Shown: positions 34,454 to 43,332 of the stretch, piece by piece | How the letters are laid out: every line of letters starts with the position of its first letter | Numbering within the stretch: position 1 is the first letter of the stretch | Source of the DNA: Acinetobacter pittii ANC 4050 | GTDB taxonomy: Bacteria > Pseudomonadota > Gammaproteobacteria > Pseudomonadales > Moraxellaceae | DNA: 64,000 nt | NCBI RefSeq assembly: GCF_000399685.1 | Contig: NZ_KB976987.1 | Span: 434,001 to 498,000, forward strand | Reading direction: 5' to 3' | Position numbers and translations under genes: made by a program | Notes under the pieces: model-generated | Told to the model about the DNA's origin: nothing | The model's input: only the letters and a program-made list of their open reading frames with translations | Databases searched by the model: none

Positions 34454-35827
34454 ATGACTAAACGTTTTTTACTGCCAGTTTTAGGCACTACGGTTTTAGT
34501 TACATTAGCTGGATGCGCTTCATCCTCACAATATCCGATTACTGAGAGTTATGGTCCAGATCCAAAATTACCTGAACCTAAATCAAGTTTATTTCCCACT
34601 GTTAATATTGCACCTGCAAAAGGTTGGCCGAGTGGGGTAATGCCAAAACCCGCGGAAGGTTTAAAGGTAAAAGCATTTGCAAAAGGACTTGAGCACCCGC
34701 GCTGGCTTTATGTATTGCCGAATGGTGATGTATTGGTTGCTGAAACGGATGCTCCGCCTAAACCTGAAGACAGCAAAGGCATTAAAGGTAAAATTATGTC
34801 TTTTGTGATGAAGCGAGCAGGCTCATCTCATCCAAGTGCAAACCGTATTAGCTTACTTCGTGATACTAATGGAGACGGAGTTGCCGATCAGAAAACAGCG
34901 TTTCTTCAAAATTTAAATTCTCCATTTGGTATGGCATTGGTCGGTAATAACTTATATATCGCCAATACAGATGCATTGGTGCGTTTTCCTTATCAGGAAG
35001 GTGAAACTCAAATTACAGCCAGTGGAACCAAAGTATTAGATTTACCGGGCGGTCCTTTAAATCACCATTGGACCAAGAATGTCATTGCTAACGCGGCGGG
35101 TACAAAGCTCTACATTACCGTTGGTTCTAACAGTAACGTTGCTGAAAATGGTTTAGATCAAGAAAAAGGTCGTGCACAAATTACAGAGTTTGATATTGCA
35201 AGCGGTCACTCACGTCCATTTGCAACAGGACTGCGTAATCCAAATGGTATGGCTTGGCAACCGCAAAGTGGAAAACTCTGGACTGTTGTTAATGAGCGCG
35301 ATGAAATTGGTAGTGACTTAGTACCTGACTATATGACGTCAGTCCAAGACGGTGGTTTTTATGGATGGCCATATAGCTATTATGGTCAACATGTAGATGT
35401 GCGAGTAAAACCACAAAATCCGGAAATGGTTGCTCGTGCAATTAAACCCGACTATGCACTTGGTAACCATACCGCTTCTTTGGGCCTTGCATTTTACACA
35501 GCTGAACTCATGCCACAATTTAGAGGAGGCGCATTGATCGGTCAGCATGGTTCTTGGAACCGTAAGCCTCACAGTGGTTATAAAGTTGTTTTTGTACCAT
35601 TTAGAAGTGGTCAACCCTCTGGTCCACCACAAGATATCTTGACCGGATTCCTGAGTGATAAAGGCAAAGCGTATGGTCGTCCTGTGGGTGTAGCAATTGA
35701 TTTTTCAGGTGCCGTATTAGTTGCAGATGATGTAGGCAATACGATTTGGCGCGTTTCACCGGTTGCTGAGACGACTTATGAAGCTCCAATGAAACATGCT
35801 ATCGGAACCCCGCCAGGCACACCATAA
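34454..35827 (+). CDS. Sorbosone dehydrogenase-like PQQ-type lipoprotein
   Basis: A 457-residue exported beta-propeller protein of the L-sorbosone dehydrogenase/soluble glucose dehydrogenase type, which uses pyrroloquinoline quinone. A lipoprotein signal ends LAGC (Cys21). The body shows the typical phrases HPRWLYVLPNGDVLVAETD, NSPFGMALVGNNLYIANTD, LRNPNGMAWQPQSGKLW and GQHGSWNRKPHSGYKVVFVP. Oxidation of a sugar or aldehyde in the periplasm is likely; the substrate is unknown. It stands alone and is followed by a perfect hairpin. Confidence 0.85.
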   Translation: MTKRFLLPVLGTTVLVTLAGCASSSQYPITESYGPDPKLPEPKSSLFPTVNIAPAKGWPSGVMPKPAEGLKVKAFAKGLEHPRWLYVLPNGDVLVAETDAPPKPEDSKGIKGKIMSFVMKRAGSSHPSANRISLLRDTNGDGVADQKTAFLQNLNSPFGMALVGNNLYIANTDALVRFPYQEGETQITASGTKVLDLPGGPLNHHWTKNVIANAAGTKLYITVGSNSNVAENGLDQEKGRAQITEFDIASGHSRPFATGLRNPNGMAWQPQSGKLWTVVNERDEIGSDLVPDYMTSVQDGGFYGWPYSYYGQHVDVRVKPQNPEMVARAIKPDYALGNHTASLGLAFYTAELMPQFRGGALIGQHGSWNRKPHSGYKVVFVPFRSGQPSGPPQDILTGFLSDKGKAYGRPVGVAIDFSGAVLVADDVGNTIWRVSPVAETTYEAPMKHAIGTPPGTP

Positions 35828-35853
35828 AGTCTATCAAAAATAATTGATTAGCA

Positions 35854-35886
35854 TGGACGGCCTCTAAGCTTTATAGAGGCCGTCCA
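35854..35886 (+). terminator. Perfect GC-rich hairpin after the sorbosone dehydrogenase-like gene
   Basis: A 13-bp stem (35854-35866 with 35874-35886; GGACGGCCTCTA / TAGAGGCCGTCC) with a seven-base loop. There is no immediate T-run, so it may act as an mRNA 3' stabiliser or a weak terminator. Confidence 0.5.
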
Positions 35887-36003
35887 ATTGGCTATTATTT
35901 AATTTTTAAATAATTGAACAAAAAAAATACTAATTGGACTTTATAAGCCAACTTCTCAAAAATGAATATGTGAAAACGATAATGATGTTTAAGGAACAAA
36001 CAC

Positions 36004-37281
36004 ATGAATACACATATTCGAATTGCCGTGGTTGGTGGTGGTATTGCTGGTCTGGCTTTAGCAAGTAATTTAAGTAAACGCCCCCATTTAGACGTGCAAA
36101 TGTTTGAATCTGCACCTCAGTTTTCTGAAATTGGGGCAGGAATTTCTTTTGGTGCTAACGCAGTCAAAGCCATTGAACTGTTAGGTTTAGCCAACGAATA
36201 TCATGCAATTGCAGATAAAGTATCGCCCCCATTTCAAGATGTTTGGTTTCAATGGCGCAATGGTTATACCGATGAATATTTATCTGCATCTATCGCGACA
36301 GGTGTAGGGCAGTCATCTGTTCATCGTGCTGATTTTCTAGATGCCATTATTCCTCACATGCCTACGCAAAATGTTCATTTTTCAAAACGCCTAGAAGCAA
36401 TTGAAGAACAAAATGATCAGGTGATTTTACACTTTAATGATGGTAGTCAGTATGAGTGCGATTATTTAATCGGGGCTGACGGTATCCGCTCTGTGGCTCG
36501 CCAATATGTTTTAGCTACTCACGATTTACCACCGGTTCATCCACGTTTCTCAGGAACTTGGGCTTATCGTGGCATTATTTCTCACGCTTCATTTAAAGAA
36601 GCTTTGCAGCAAATAAACAGCGATACAGGTTTAGCAGATATTCCCCAAATGTTATTGGGCAAAGACAAACATATTTTAACGTTCCCCATTCGTAAGGGGG
36701 AACAAATTAATATTGTTGCTTTCTGCTCAAACCGTGAAGATACGGTACTCCCGGTTGATACACCGTGGACCAAACCTGTTGATAAAGCTCAAATGCTTTC
36801 TGATTTTTCAGACTGGAGCGAAAGCTGCCAAACATTATTGGGTTTAATTGAACAACCTACCATTTGGGCTTTACATGAAATTGAAGAACTTTCAACTTAT
36901 CAAAGTGCCTCTGGTCATGTGATTGTTATGGGTGACGCTGCACATGCGATGTTACCCCATCAAGGTGCAGGAGCAGGACAAGGTCTTGAAGATGCATTAA
37001 TCCTTGCAGCATTATTGTCGACAAAAAACTTACACGCAGATCAGTTAACCGATGTGTCTTCAATATATGAAAAGCTCCGTTTAAAACGTGCTTGTCGTGT
37101 TCAGCAAACTTCTCGTGAATCTGGCGAAATTTATGAGTGTTATTCGACTCAGTACCCAACATTTGTCGAAATTGGTGAACATCTTGAACATCGGTTTGAT
37201 TGGTTATGGCAACACGATCTAGAACAGGATGTTGCAGAAGCAAAGCGACAATTACATCAATTAAAAATAGCAACGATTTAA
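36004..37281 (+). CDS. FAD-dependent aromatic monooxygenase, salicylate hydroxylase type
   Basis: Flavoprotein hydroxylase of the PheA/UbiH class, 425 residues. FAD/NADH fingerprints are VVGGGIAGLALA at 9-20, the DG motif YLIGADGIRS near 156, and MGDAAHAMLPHQGAGAGQGLEDA with Asp311. Sequence style and context (aromatic-acid MFS transporter and LysR regulator directly downstream) point to a salicylate- or hydroxybenzoate-type substrate. No ring-cleavage dioxygenase gene is in the window, so the pathway would finish elsewhere. Confidence 0.85.
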   Translation: MNTHIRIAVVGGGIAGLALASNLSKRPHLDVQMFESAPQFSEIGAGISFGANAVKAIELLGLANEYHAIADKVSPPFQDVWFQWRNGYTDEYLSASIATGVGQSSVHRADFLDAIIPHMPTQNVHFSKRLEAIEEQNDQVILHFNDGSQYECDYLIGADGIRSVARQYVLATHDLPPVHPRFSGTWAYRGIISHASFKEALQQINSDTGLADIPQMLLGKDKHILTFPIRKGEQINIVAFCSNREDTVLPVDTPWTKPVDKAQMLSDFSDWSESCQTLLGLIEQPTIWALHEIEELSTYQSASGHVIVMGDAAHAMLPHQGAGAGQGLEDALILAALLSTKNLHADQLTDVSSIYEKLRLKRACRVQQTSRESGEIYECYSTQYPTFVEIGEHLEHRFDWLWQHDLEQDVAEAKRQLHQLKIATI

Positions 37282-37323
37282 ATAAATTTTTGTTTTACAC
37301 GCAATTTGCTAAGGAAAGCAATT

Positions 37324-38679
37324 ATGGAAAAACTAAATGCAAATCAATTGATTGATGACGCAAGATTAACACCATTACATTGGCGTGTGATCTTGCTGAG
37401 TGCGCTTATTATTATTTTTGATGGCTACGACTTAGTTATTTATGGTGTTGCATTGCCTAAGCTTATGCAACATTGGCAGTTAGATAGTATGACTGCTGGA
37501 TTGCTGGGCAGTGTTGCATTATTTGGCATGATGTTTGGTGCCATGATTTTCGGTAGCTTAGCCGATAAATTAGAGTCTTATGGCTTTAGCCGTAAGCGTT
37601 TAATTATGTTGTGTGTCCTTATTTTTAGTGGTTTTACGGTGTTATGTGGTTTTGCCAACAGCCCCAAAGAGTTTGCCATTTACCGTTTTATTGCTGGTCT
37701 TGGTTTGGGCGGAGTAATGCCGAACGTTATTGCTTTAATGACCGAATTCGCCCCAAAGAAATTACGATCAACTTTGGTATCGCTCATGTTTAGCGGCTAT
37801 GCGATTGGCGGGATGAGTTCAGCGCTTTTAGGCATGTGGTTGGTTCCTAAGTTTGGTTGGCAAATCATGTTTATTCTGGCGGGCATTCCACTCATTTCAT
37901 TACCTATTATTTGGAAATTTTTACCCGAATCAATCGATTATCTGGTTCGCCAGAAAAAATGGAATGAGGTACGTGACTTACTTCAACAATTAGCACCACA
38001 ACAAAGCATAACTGATCATACAAGCATTGTATTACACCAAGAAAACCAACGAACTGCCACTCGACCTTTGGTTGCTCTATTTACCGAGAACCGTGCTTTA
38101 GTCACTATATTTTTCTGGCTGAGTGTATTTATGGCTTTACTCATGGTGTACGCGCTCGGTAACTGGATACCCAAACTCATGGTCGAGGCCGGATATGATT
38201 TATCAACCAGTCTTGTTTTTTTACTGGCGCTAAACTTGGGTGGGATGCTGGGTGCAATCGGTGGAGGCTACTTTGCTGATCGTTTTCACCTAGGTAAGGT
38301 CATTTGTTCACTCTTCTTTGCAGGTGCAGTGTCGCTCTACTTGTTGAGCTATGCTTTACCTATGGTCATTTTATATTTCTGTGTTGCCATTGCTGGAGCG
38401 GCATCTATTGGCGGGCAAATTTTATTGTTAGCTTATATGGCTCAGTTTTATCCTTCACCAATCCGCAGTACGGGCATTGGTATGGCTTTAGGAGTAGGCC
38501 GTATCGGGGCGATTTTAGGTCCGATTTTATGCGGCTGGCTTTTAAGTTTGCATCTACCCATTGCATATAATTTTATCGCTCTAGCCATCCCTTGTGTGCT
38601 GGCAACCTTAAGTGTTATTGCCATAAGTATTTGCAATCGAACTAAACGCGTAATGCTAAATTCAAGTATATCTCCATAA
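37324..38679 (+). CDS. MFS transporter, aromatic acid:H+ symporter family
   Basis: A 451-residue 12-helix permease. The loop between helices 1 and 2 begins DGYDLVIYGVALPKLM, with the aspartate typical of the AAHS family (BenK/PcaK/MhbT). The helix 2-3 loop GSLADKLESYGFSRKR and the repeat GGYFADRFHLGK match the MFS signature. ATG 37324 is chosen because AAGGAA precedes it; the earlier TTG at 37306 has no site. It lies 42 bases after the monooxygenase gene and presumably imports its substrate. Confidence 0.87.
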   Translation: MEKLNANQLIDDARLTPLHWRVILLSALIIIFDGYDLVIYGVALPKLMQHWQLDSMTAGLLGSVALFGMMFGAMIFGSLADKLESYGFSRKRLIMLCVLIFSGFTVLCGFANSPKEFAIYRFIAGLGLGGVMPNVIALMTEFAPKKLRSTLVSLMFSGYAIGGMSSALLGMWLVPKFGWQIMFILAGIPLISLPIIWKFLPESIDYLVRQKKWNEVRDLLQQLAPQQSITDHTSIVLHQENQRTATRPLVALFTENRALVTIFFWLSVFMALLMVYALGNWIPKLMVEAGYDLSTSLVFLLALNLGGMLGAIGGGYFADRFHLGKVICSLFFAGAVSLYLLSYALPMVILYFCVAIAGAASIGGQILLLAYMAQFYPSPIRSTGIGMALGVGRIGAILGPILCGWLLSLHLPIAYNFIALAIPCVLATLSVIAISICNRTKRVMLNSSISP

Positions 38680-38766
38680 GAGTTAAGCTTTTTTTCCTAT
38701 AAAAGGAACTAAACTCTAAACAAAGAAGTTAAAGTCTTTGTTTAGAGTATTTAAAGGATCAGAACC

Positions 38767-39657
38767 ATGGATTTAGGTTTGATTAAAGTTTTTGTCTGTA
38801 TTTATGAGTCTCGGCATATTAGTAAAGCTGCTGATAAATTAAATTTGAGTCAGCCTTCTGTGACTTATAATTTGAATCGTTTACGCCGTCAGTTAAATGA
38901 TGAGTTGTTTACCCGAAGCCGAGGCGGTGTCGAACCTACAAAAGTTGCACATGAGCTTTATCCAATTTTTCATCAAGCAATTTTTAATATTGAATCAGCA
39001 ATCGCTCAAGCACAGGAATTTCGTCCTGAAAATTCAAATAAAACTTTCCGAATCGGACTCTCTGACGCAGGGGAAATTTGTCTTTTGCCTAGTCTTATGG
39101 CTTTTTTGCAGAAAACAGCACCTTATATTCAAATTGAGATTGAAGAGATTCAGTCGTCTAAGGTTGAGCAGTGGCTTATTGACGGCTTTTTAGATCTAGC
39201 CGTATTTAATAGTACGCAGACCATAATGCCTAAAATAGAAACGCGTACTTTATTTGAAGAAAGATATGTATGCATTGCTAGAGCTGACCACCCAAGGCTA
39301 CAGCAGCAACTGACGTTAGAGCAATATTTGCAAGAAGATCATGTGGCTATAAAATCATCAACAGGGCATATCCAAGTTGAGCAATATTTAAAAACAATGG
39401 ATTTAAAGCGACGAATTCGTTTAGAGGTCCCACATTTTAGTGTTTTACAAGGGGTTGTGCAGAGTTCAGATATGTTGGTGACTTTACCATCGCGAGCAGC
39501 TCGGCATTATTTAGCCCATGGTAATGTCCAAATGTTTGAATTACCTTTTGCTATGGATTCTTTTAAAGTGAGCTTGAACTGGTTTAATCGTAGTGATGAT
39601 ATTATTGCCAGAAAATGGCTGATTCAATCTGTCGGTCAAATATTTGAGGTTTTATAA
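38767..39657 (+). CDS. LysR family transcriptional regulator
   Basis: A 296-residue LysR protein. The N-terminal winged HTH (KAADKLNLSQPSVTYNLNRLRRQL, about 20-45) is followed by FTRSRGGVEPT, the style seen in NahR/SalR-type activators. The C-terminal part is a periplasmic-binding-protein-like inducer domain. It is on the same strand downstream of the monooxygenase and transporter, with 88 bases between, and is the likely regulator of those genes. Confidence 0.88.
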   Translation: MDLGLIKVFVCIYESRHISKAADKLNLSQPSVTYNLNRLRRQLNDELFTRSRGGVEPTKVAHELYPIFHQAIFNIESAIAQAQEFRPENSNKTFRIGLSDAGEICLLPSLMAFLQKTAPYIQIEIEEIQSSKVEQWLIDGFLDLAVFNSTQTIMPKIETRTLFEERYVCIARADHPRLQQQLTLEQYLQEDHVAIKSSTGHIQVEQYLKTMDLKRRIRLEVPHFSVLQGVVQSSDMLVTLPSRAARHYLAHGNVQMFELPFAMDSFKVSLNWFNRSDDIIARKWLIQSVGQIFEVL

Positions 39658-39788
39658 AACTAGTTAACGCTATTTTAAATCTCATTTTCAGTGGAATGGA
39701 GAATATTTGAGAGTTTAAAGTTCTTTCCAATTTATTATTAAATTTTGATAGCATTCGCGTTATATACAATAAGAACTTTATATGAATT

Positions 39789-40940
39789 ATGACCGATCAA
39801 TTAAGAGCAAAATTTGAAAATTTAGAACTTAACGCAGGATTAGGGAAAATTAGCGCCTTTATTTCAATGTCGCTCAGCTTACTTTGTCTATTTGGTGCAT
39901 TATGTTTTTTATTTCCCAGTGTATTAACTACCCCAGAACTCCGTCCTATTTATGCCAAACACTATAATCTTTTTTATTATGGGCTGATCACAGGCATTAT
40001 TATTAGCGCTGGCTTTGGTGCATTTAGTGCAATTATTCGTCAAAACCGATATGGTTTTTATGGGTTATGTTTTTCACTTGTGGCAGCGGTTTTGGGCTGT
40101 GGTGTAATTGAAGCACCCGTTTTACCAAGTGTGCCGTTTTATGCAGGTATCGATTATTTTGTACTGACTTTATTTATTTTAGCGTTCATTTTTATTCCAC
40201 TTGAAGGTTTTTTTGCTAAAAATCCCGAACAAAAAATATTAAGGGTGGGCTGGGTGACCGATATGAAATATTTCATGGTCAGCCATATTGGTATTCAATT
40301 ATTTAGCTTTTTAACCGTCATGCCAATTCAATATTGGATTACGCATTTGTCTCATAATCCAATTGTGCCTTATGTACAAGCTCAACCAATTTGGCTGCAA
40401 TTTATTGAGTTGCTCATTGTGGTCGATTTTACGGTGTACTGGTTACATCGAGCTATGCATGAGGTTAATTTCTTATGGCGCTTTCACGCAATTCATCATT
40501 CGACTGAATATATGGATTGGTTAGCATCTTCTCGTTTGCATGTCATTGAAGTGCTCATGACTCGCTTCATTGCTACTTTACCGATTTTCCTGCTGGGTTT
40601 TCATACTTCGGCTGTTTTTGCCTATTTAGTCTTTATTTCATTTCACGCTATCTTCATTCATTCCAATGTACGTTTTCGTTTTCCATATTTGCGCTGGATT
40701 ATCGCAACGCCAGAATTCCATCATTGGCATCATTCTTCAGAAAAACCTGCTATTGATAAAAATTACGCCGCTTTTATTCCCCTATACGATGTTATTTTTA
40801 AAAGCGTATATATGCCTAGTCATTTGGCGAGTGTGTATGGCACAGTGGGTTATAAAATCCCAAATAGTTTTATAAAACAGTTTACTTGGCCTTTTAAAAA
40901 GTATGTAAAGTGTTTTTTGAAACCTTGGCGTGATCAGTAA
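39789..40940 (+). CDS. Sterol desaturase / fatty acid hydroxylase family protein
   Basis: Integral membrane di-iron oxygenase, 383 residues. Several transmembrane helices precede three histidine clusters: HRAMH at 220-224, HAIHH at 233-237 and HHWHH at 311-315, which bind the di-iron centre. The bacterial substrate (fatty acid, carotenoid or lipid) is unknown. About 130 bases separate it from lysR, and it ends at a bidirectional terminator. Confidence 0.88.
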   Translation: MTDQLRAKFENLELNAGLGKISAFISMSLSLLCLFGALCFLFPSVLTTPELRPIYAKHYNLFYYGLITGIIISAGFGAFSAIIRQNRYGFYGLCFSLVAAVLGCGVIEAPVLPSVPFYAGIDYFVLTLFILAFIFIPLEGFFAKNPEQKILRVGWVTDMKYFMVSHIGIQLFSFLTVMPIQYWITHLSHNPIVPYVQAQPIWLQFIELLIVVDFTVYWLHRAMHEVNFLWRFHAIHHSTEYMDWLASSRLHVIEVLMTRFIATLPIFLLGFHTSAVFAYLVFISFHAIFIHSNVRFRFPYLRWIIATPEFHHWHHSSEKPAIDKNYAAFIPLYDVIFKSVYMPSHLASVYGTVGYKIPNSFIKQFTWPFKKYVKCFLKPWRDQ

Positions 40941-40943
40941 AGT

Positions 40944-40970
40944 AAAAAAGCCTCGATGGAGGCTTTTTTT
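40944..40970. terminator. Bidirectional terminator
   Basis: AAAAAAGCCTC / GAGGCTTTTTT stem with GATG loop (40944-40954 with 40959-40969), between the convergent desaturase-like and MFS genes. Confidence 0.9.
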
Positions 40971-40975
40971 AATCA

Positions 40976-42178
40976 TTATTTGCTTTTAATATTTTTAAAA
41001 ATCATCACAAGTGCAATCAGAGCAAGACCAATAATTAAACTCATATAAATGTTGGCACTGTTCATAAGTCCGATTTTACCCACAAAGTAACCTGCTAAAA
41101 TTGCTGGAATACTAAAAGCCAAATAACTCTCTACAAAAAAAGCAGCCATGAGTCCTGCGCGTTCTTCGGGTAAAGCTAGAGGCATGACTGTACGAATTGC
41201 ACCCATAAAAGCTGTACCAAAACCTACCCCCGTAATAATAGAACCCAAGAGTAAAATTACGGCACTGGTAAAATTAATCGCTAGAAATAAAACGGTTGCA
41301 CCAATAATGATGGATAAGGTACCCGTGAGCAAAATACGAAAGTTGGTAGATTTTCTAAGAGTCAGAATCCCTGCTGCACCTGAAAGGGCGAGTGCCATAA
41401 ACATAACGCCATTTAGCCAAGCTGAAGATGTGTGAAAAATTTTTGCTAATAAAGAGGGCATAAGTGATAAGAAAAAACCACTGACCATCCAAAGCGCAAT
41501 ATTAATAGGACTAATACTGAATAGAGCACTCCTTGCTTGATGTGGAATAGCCATGTTGGGTTTTAAAGAAGCAAGAGCACCAGATCTTTTGCGTACTGTT
41601 TCAGGATTAAAAAAACTTAAAATGAGTTCAACTGCAAACAATATACATAAGAGTTCAAAAACTAGATGTAAAGGTTGAACCGAAAATTGCAGAATAAGGC
41701 ATGTAATAAAAATTCCTACTGCCATGCCGACCATGGGAGCAATACTATTAATTAGGGAACCATGATGCTTACTGAAATCTAAAATTGCGGCTCCAATTGC
41801 AGAAACAGCAAGACCTGTTGCAATACCTTGTAAGCCACGCGCAATAAATAGCATCGAAACATCTGAGGCAAAAAGGAAAAAACTCATTGAAGCAATTTGC
41901 AAAAAAATTGCTGAAATAATGACAGGCCGACGTCCGGTATAATCAGATAAAGAACCAATAATGAGTAAAGACGCAAGTAAGGTAAACGCGTAGGTCGCAA
42001 AAATTAAAGTTAAGGTAACAGGCGAAAATTGCCATGTCTGCTGATACAGACGATATAGTGGCGTAGGGGCACTAGACGCCGCCATAAAGGTCATGAGCGT
42101 GATTGTGTTTAAGGTCAAAGCAACTTTTGAATCTAACTGAAAAACTGATCCAGACCGTTTTGAACTTGAATTGTTCAT
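40976..42178 (-). CDS. MFS efflux-type transporter
   Basis: A 400-residue, 12-helix major facilitator. The N-terminal APTPLYRLYQQTWQFSP and the loop GSLSDYTGRRPVI (MFS signature between helices 2 and 3) are typical of small drug/metabolite exporters. The substrate is not readable. It is divergent from a TetR gene across a 134-base region with two similar inverted repeats, so repression by that TetR protein is likely. Confidence 0.87.
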   Translation of the reverse strand: MNNSSSKRSGSVFQLDSKVALTLNTITLMTFMAASSAPTPLYRLYQQTWQFSPVTLTLIFATYAFTLLASLLIIGSLSDYTGRRPVIISAIFLQIASMSFFLFASDVSMLFIARGLQGIATGLAVSAIGAAILDFSKHHGSLINSIAPMVGMAVGIFITCLILQFSVQPLHLVFELLCILFAVELILSFFNPETVRKRSGALASLKPNMAIPHQARSALFSISPINIALWMVSGFFLSLMPSLLAKIFHTSSAWLNGVMFMALALSGAAGILTLRKSTNFRILLTGTLSIIIGATVLFLAINFTSAVILLLGSIITGVGFGTAFMGAIRTVMPLALPEERAGLMAAFFVESYLAFSIPAILAGYFVGKIGLMNSANIYMSLIIGLALIALVMIFKNIKSK

Positions 42179-42190
42179 ATAAGATGAATA

Positions 42191-42219
42191 ACATTAAAGC
42201 GAATATTTAGCTTTTATAC
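42191..42219. promoter_or_regulatory. Putative TetR operator, imperfect copy
   Basis: Inverted repeat ACATTAAAGC-N9-GCTTTTATAC with five core pairs (AAAGC / GCTTT) and the same 9-base spacer as the perfect copy at 42229. Confidence 0.55.
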
Positions 42220-42228
42220 ATTATTTTC

Positions 42229-42257
42229 ACACTAAAGCAAATCATTAGCTTTAGTGT
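42229..42257. promoter_or_regulatory. Putative TetR operator, perfect copy
   Basis: Perfect 10-base inverted repeat ACACTAAAGC-N9-GCTTTAGTGT between the divergent MFS and TetR genes. Confidence 0.7.
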
Positions 42258-42312
42258 ATTTTGTATATACAAATAATATTTTAATTGTTTTTTCTTGAAG
42301 TAGAGCTGATTA

Positions 42313-42885
42313 ATGGCAAAAGTTGTTACTGGGTTACGTCCAGGTGGTCGTAGTGAAAGAATTCAAACTGCGGTACATCAAGCAGTAAAAGAGCTTCAAA
42401 AAAATTTGGAACAAAGCCAAATTACTATACCTATGATTGCTAATGAAGCAGGTGTAACCCCTTCAACAATTTACCGCCGTTGGGGCGATATCAATCAGCT
42501 ATTTTCAGATGTGGCTCTAAATGAACTGAAGCCGGATATGGAGCCGAAAGATTTAGGTTCATTTCAGCTTGATATTACTGCATGGATTGAACAATATTTT
42601 GAAGAATACTCTTCTGAAGTAGGGCAAACATTGCTACGAGATTTGCTATATGCAACTGAATCTTCAAATGCTCGAAAATGTGAAACTTTAATCGTTCAAC
42701 AACTTGATATTATTCAAGCCAGAGCAAAGGGGCGTAATGAACTCACTATAGACAATCAAGAGATTATCGAAGCTGTGATTGCACCTATGCTGTTCAGAAT
42801 TTTATTCACTGATCGAGCATTAGGCTTAGACTATGTCCAAACTTTATTAGCACGTTTATTCAAAGCACATTCTGATGTAATTTAG
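42313..42885 (+). CDS. TetR family transcriptional regulator
   Basis: A 190-residue TetR-type repressor. The HTH (ITIPMIANEAGVTPSTIYRRWG, about 37-58) is followed by a helical ligand-binding region. It faces the MFS exporter gene with a pair of likely operators in between, the classic arrangement of a drug-responsive repressor and its pump. An AGTAGAGC sequence precedes the ATG. Confidence 0.88.
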   Translation: MAKVVTGLRPGGRSERIQTAVHQAVKELQKNLEQSQITIPMIANEAGVTPSTIYRRWGDINQLFSDVALNELKPDMEPKDLGSFQLDITAWIEQYFEEYSSEVGQTLLRDLLYATESSNARKCETLIVQQLDIIQARAKGRNELTIDNQEIIEAVIAPMLFRILFTDRALGLDYVQTLLARLFKAHSDVI

Positions 42886-43332
42886 TTGAAACGGCTGCAA
42901 ATCTGGATATTTTATAAAAATAGGCAAAAATTTATCTTATTTATAAAATTTTATATCAATTTTTCTTATTATTTTTAAATTAAATTTTCATAATTTTTAA
43001 TTTACATGTTTTTTATAAAATCATTTATTTAATAAATGTTTGGGTAGTATGGCTTAATTAAACTTATATAGGCAATATGAATATAGTTTTTATCAAAAAT
43101 AATAAAAATAAATAAATACTTATGATTAATTTTAGTTGCATTTTTAATTTTTAAAACCTAGAAATAAAAATGATTTTATATAATTTATTGCATGACTATT
43201 AAATTTGACATTTTTTAAATTTATAACACAGGCCGTTTTTTATTCTTTACAATGGCTTTTCCTTGATAAAGCAGCTTGTGGTGTACGCTTTATATTTATT
43301 TTTTTTATCCCCATCGAAAAGGTATTTAGATA
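42886..43332 (+). other. Very AT-rich leader/intergenic region before the dicarboxylate transporter gene
   Basis: Nearly 450 bases, extremely AT-rich, without an ORF or a strong hairpin. A TTGACA at 43205-43210 lacks a -10 at the right distance. Presumably carries the transporter promoter and a long leader. Confidence 0.4.

Noticed and set aside
42886..43332. Very AT-rich stretch as a possible replication origin or integration site
   Set aside because: No DnaA-box cluster, iterons or tRNA-linked repeats were seen; the DnaB gene at the right edge does not itself mark oriC.
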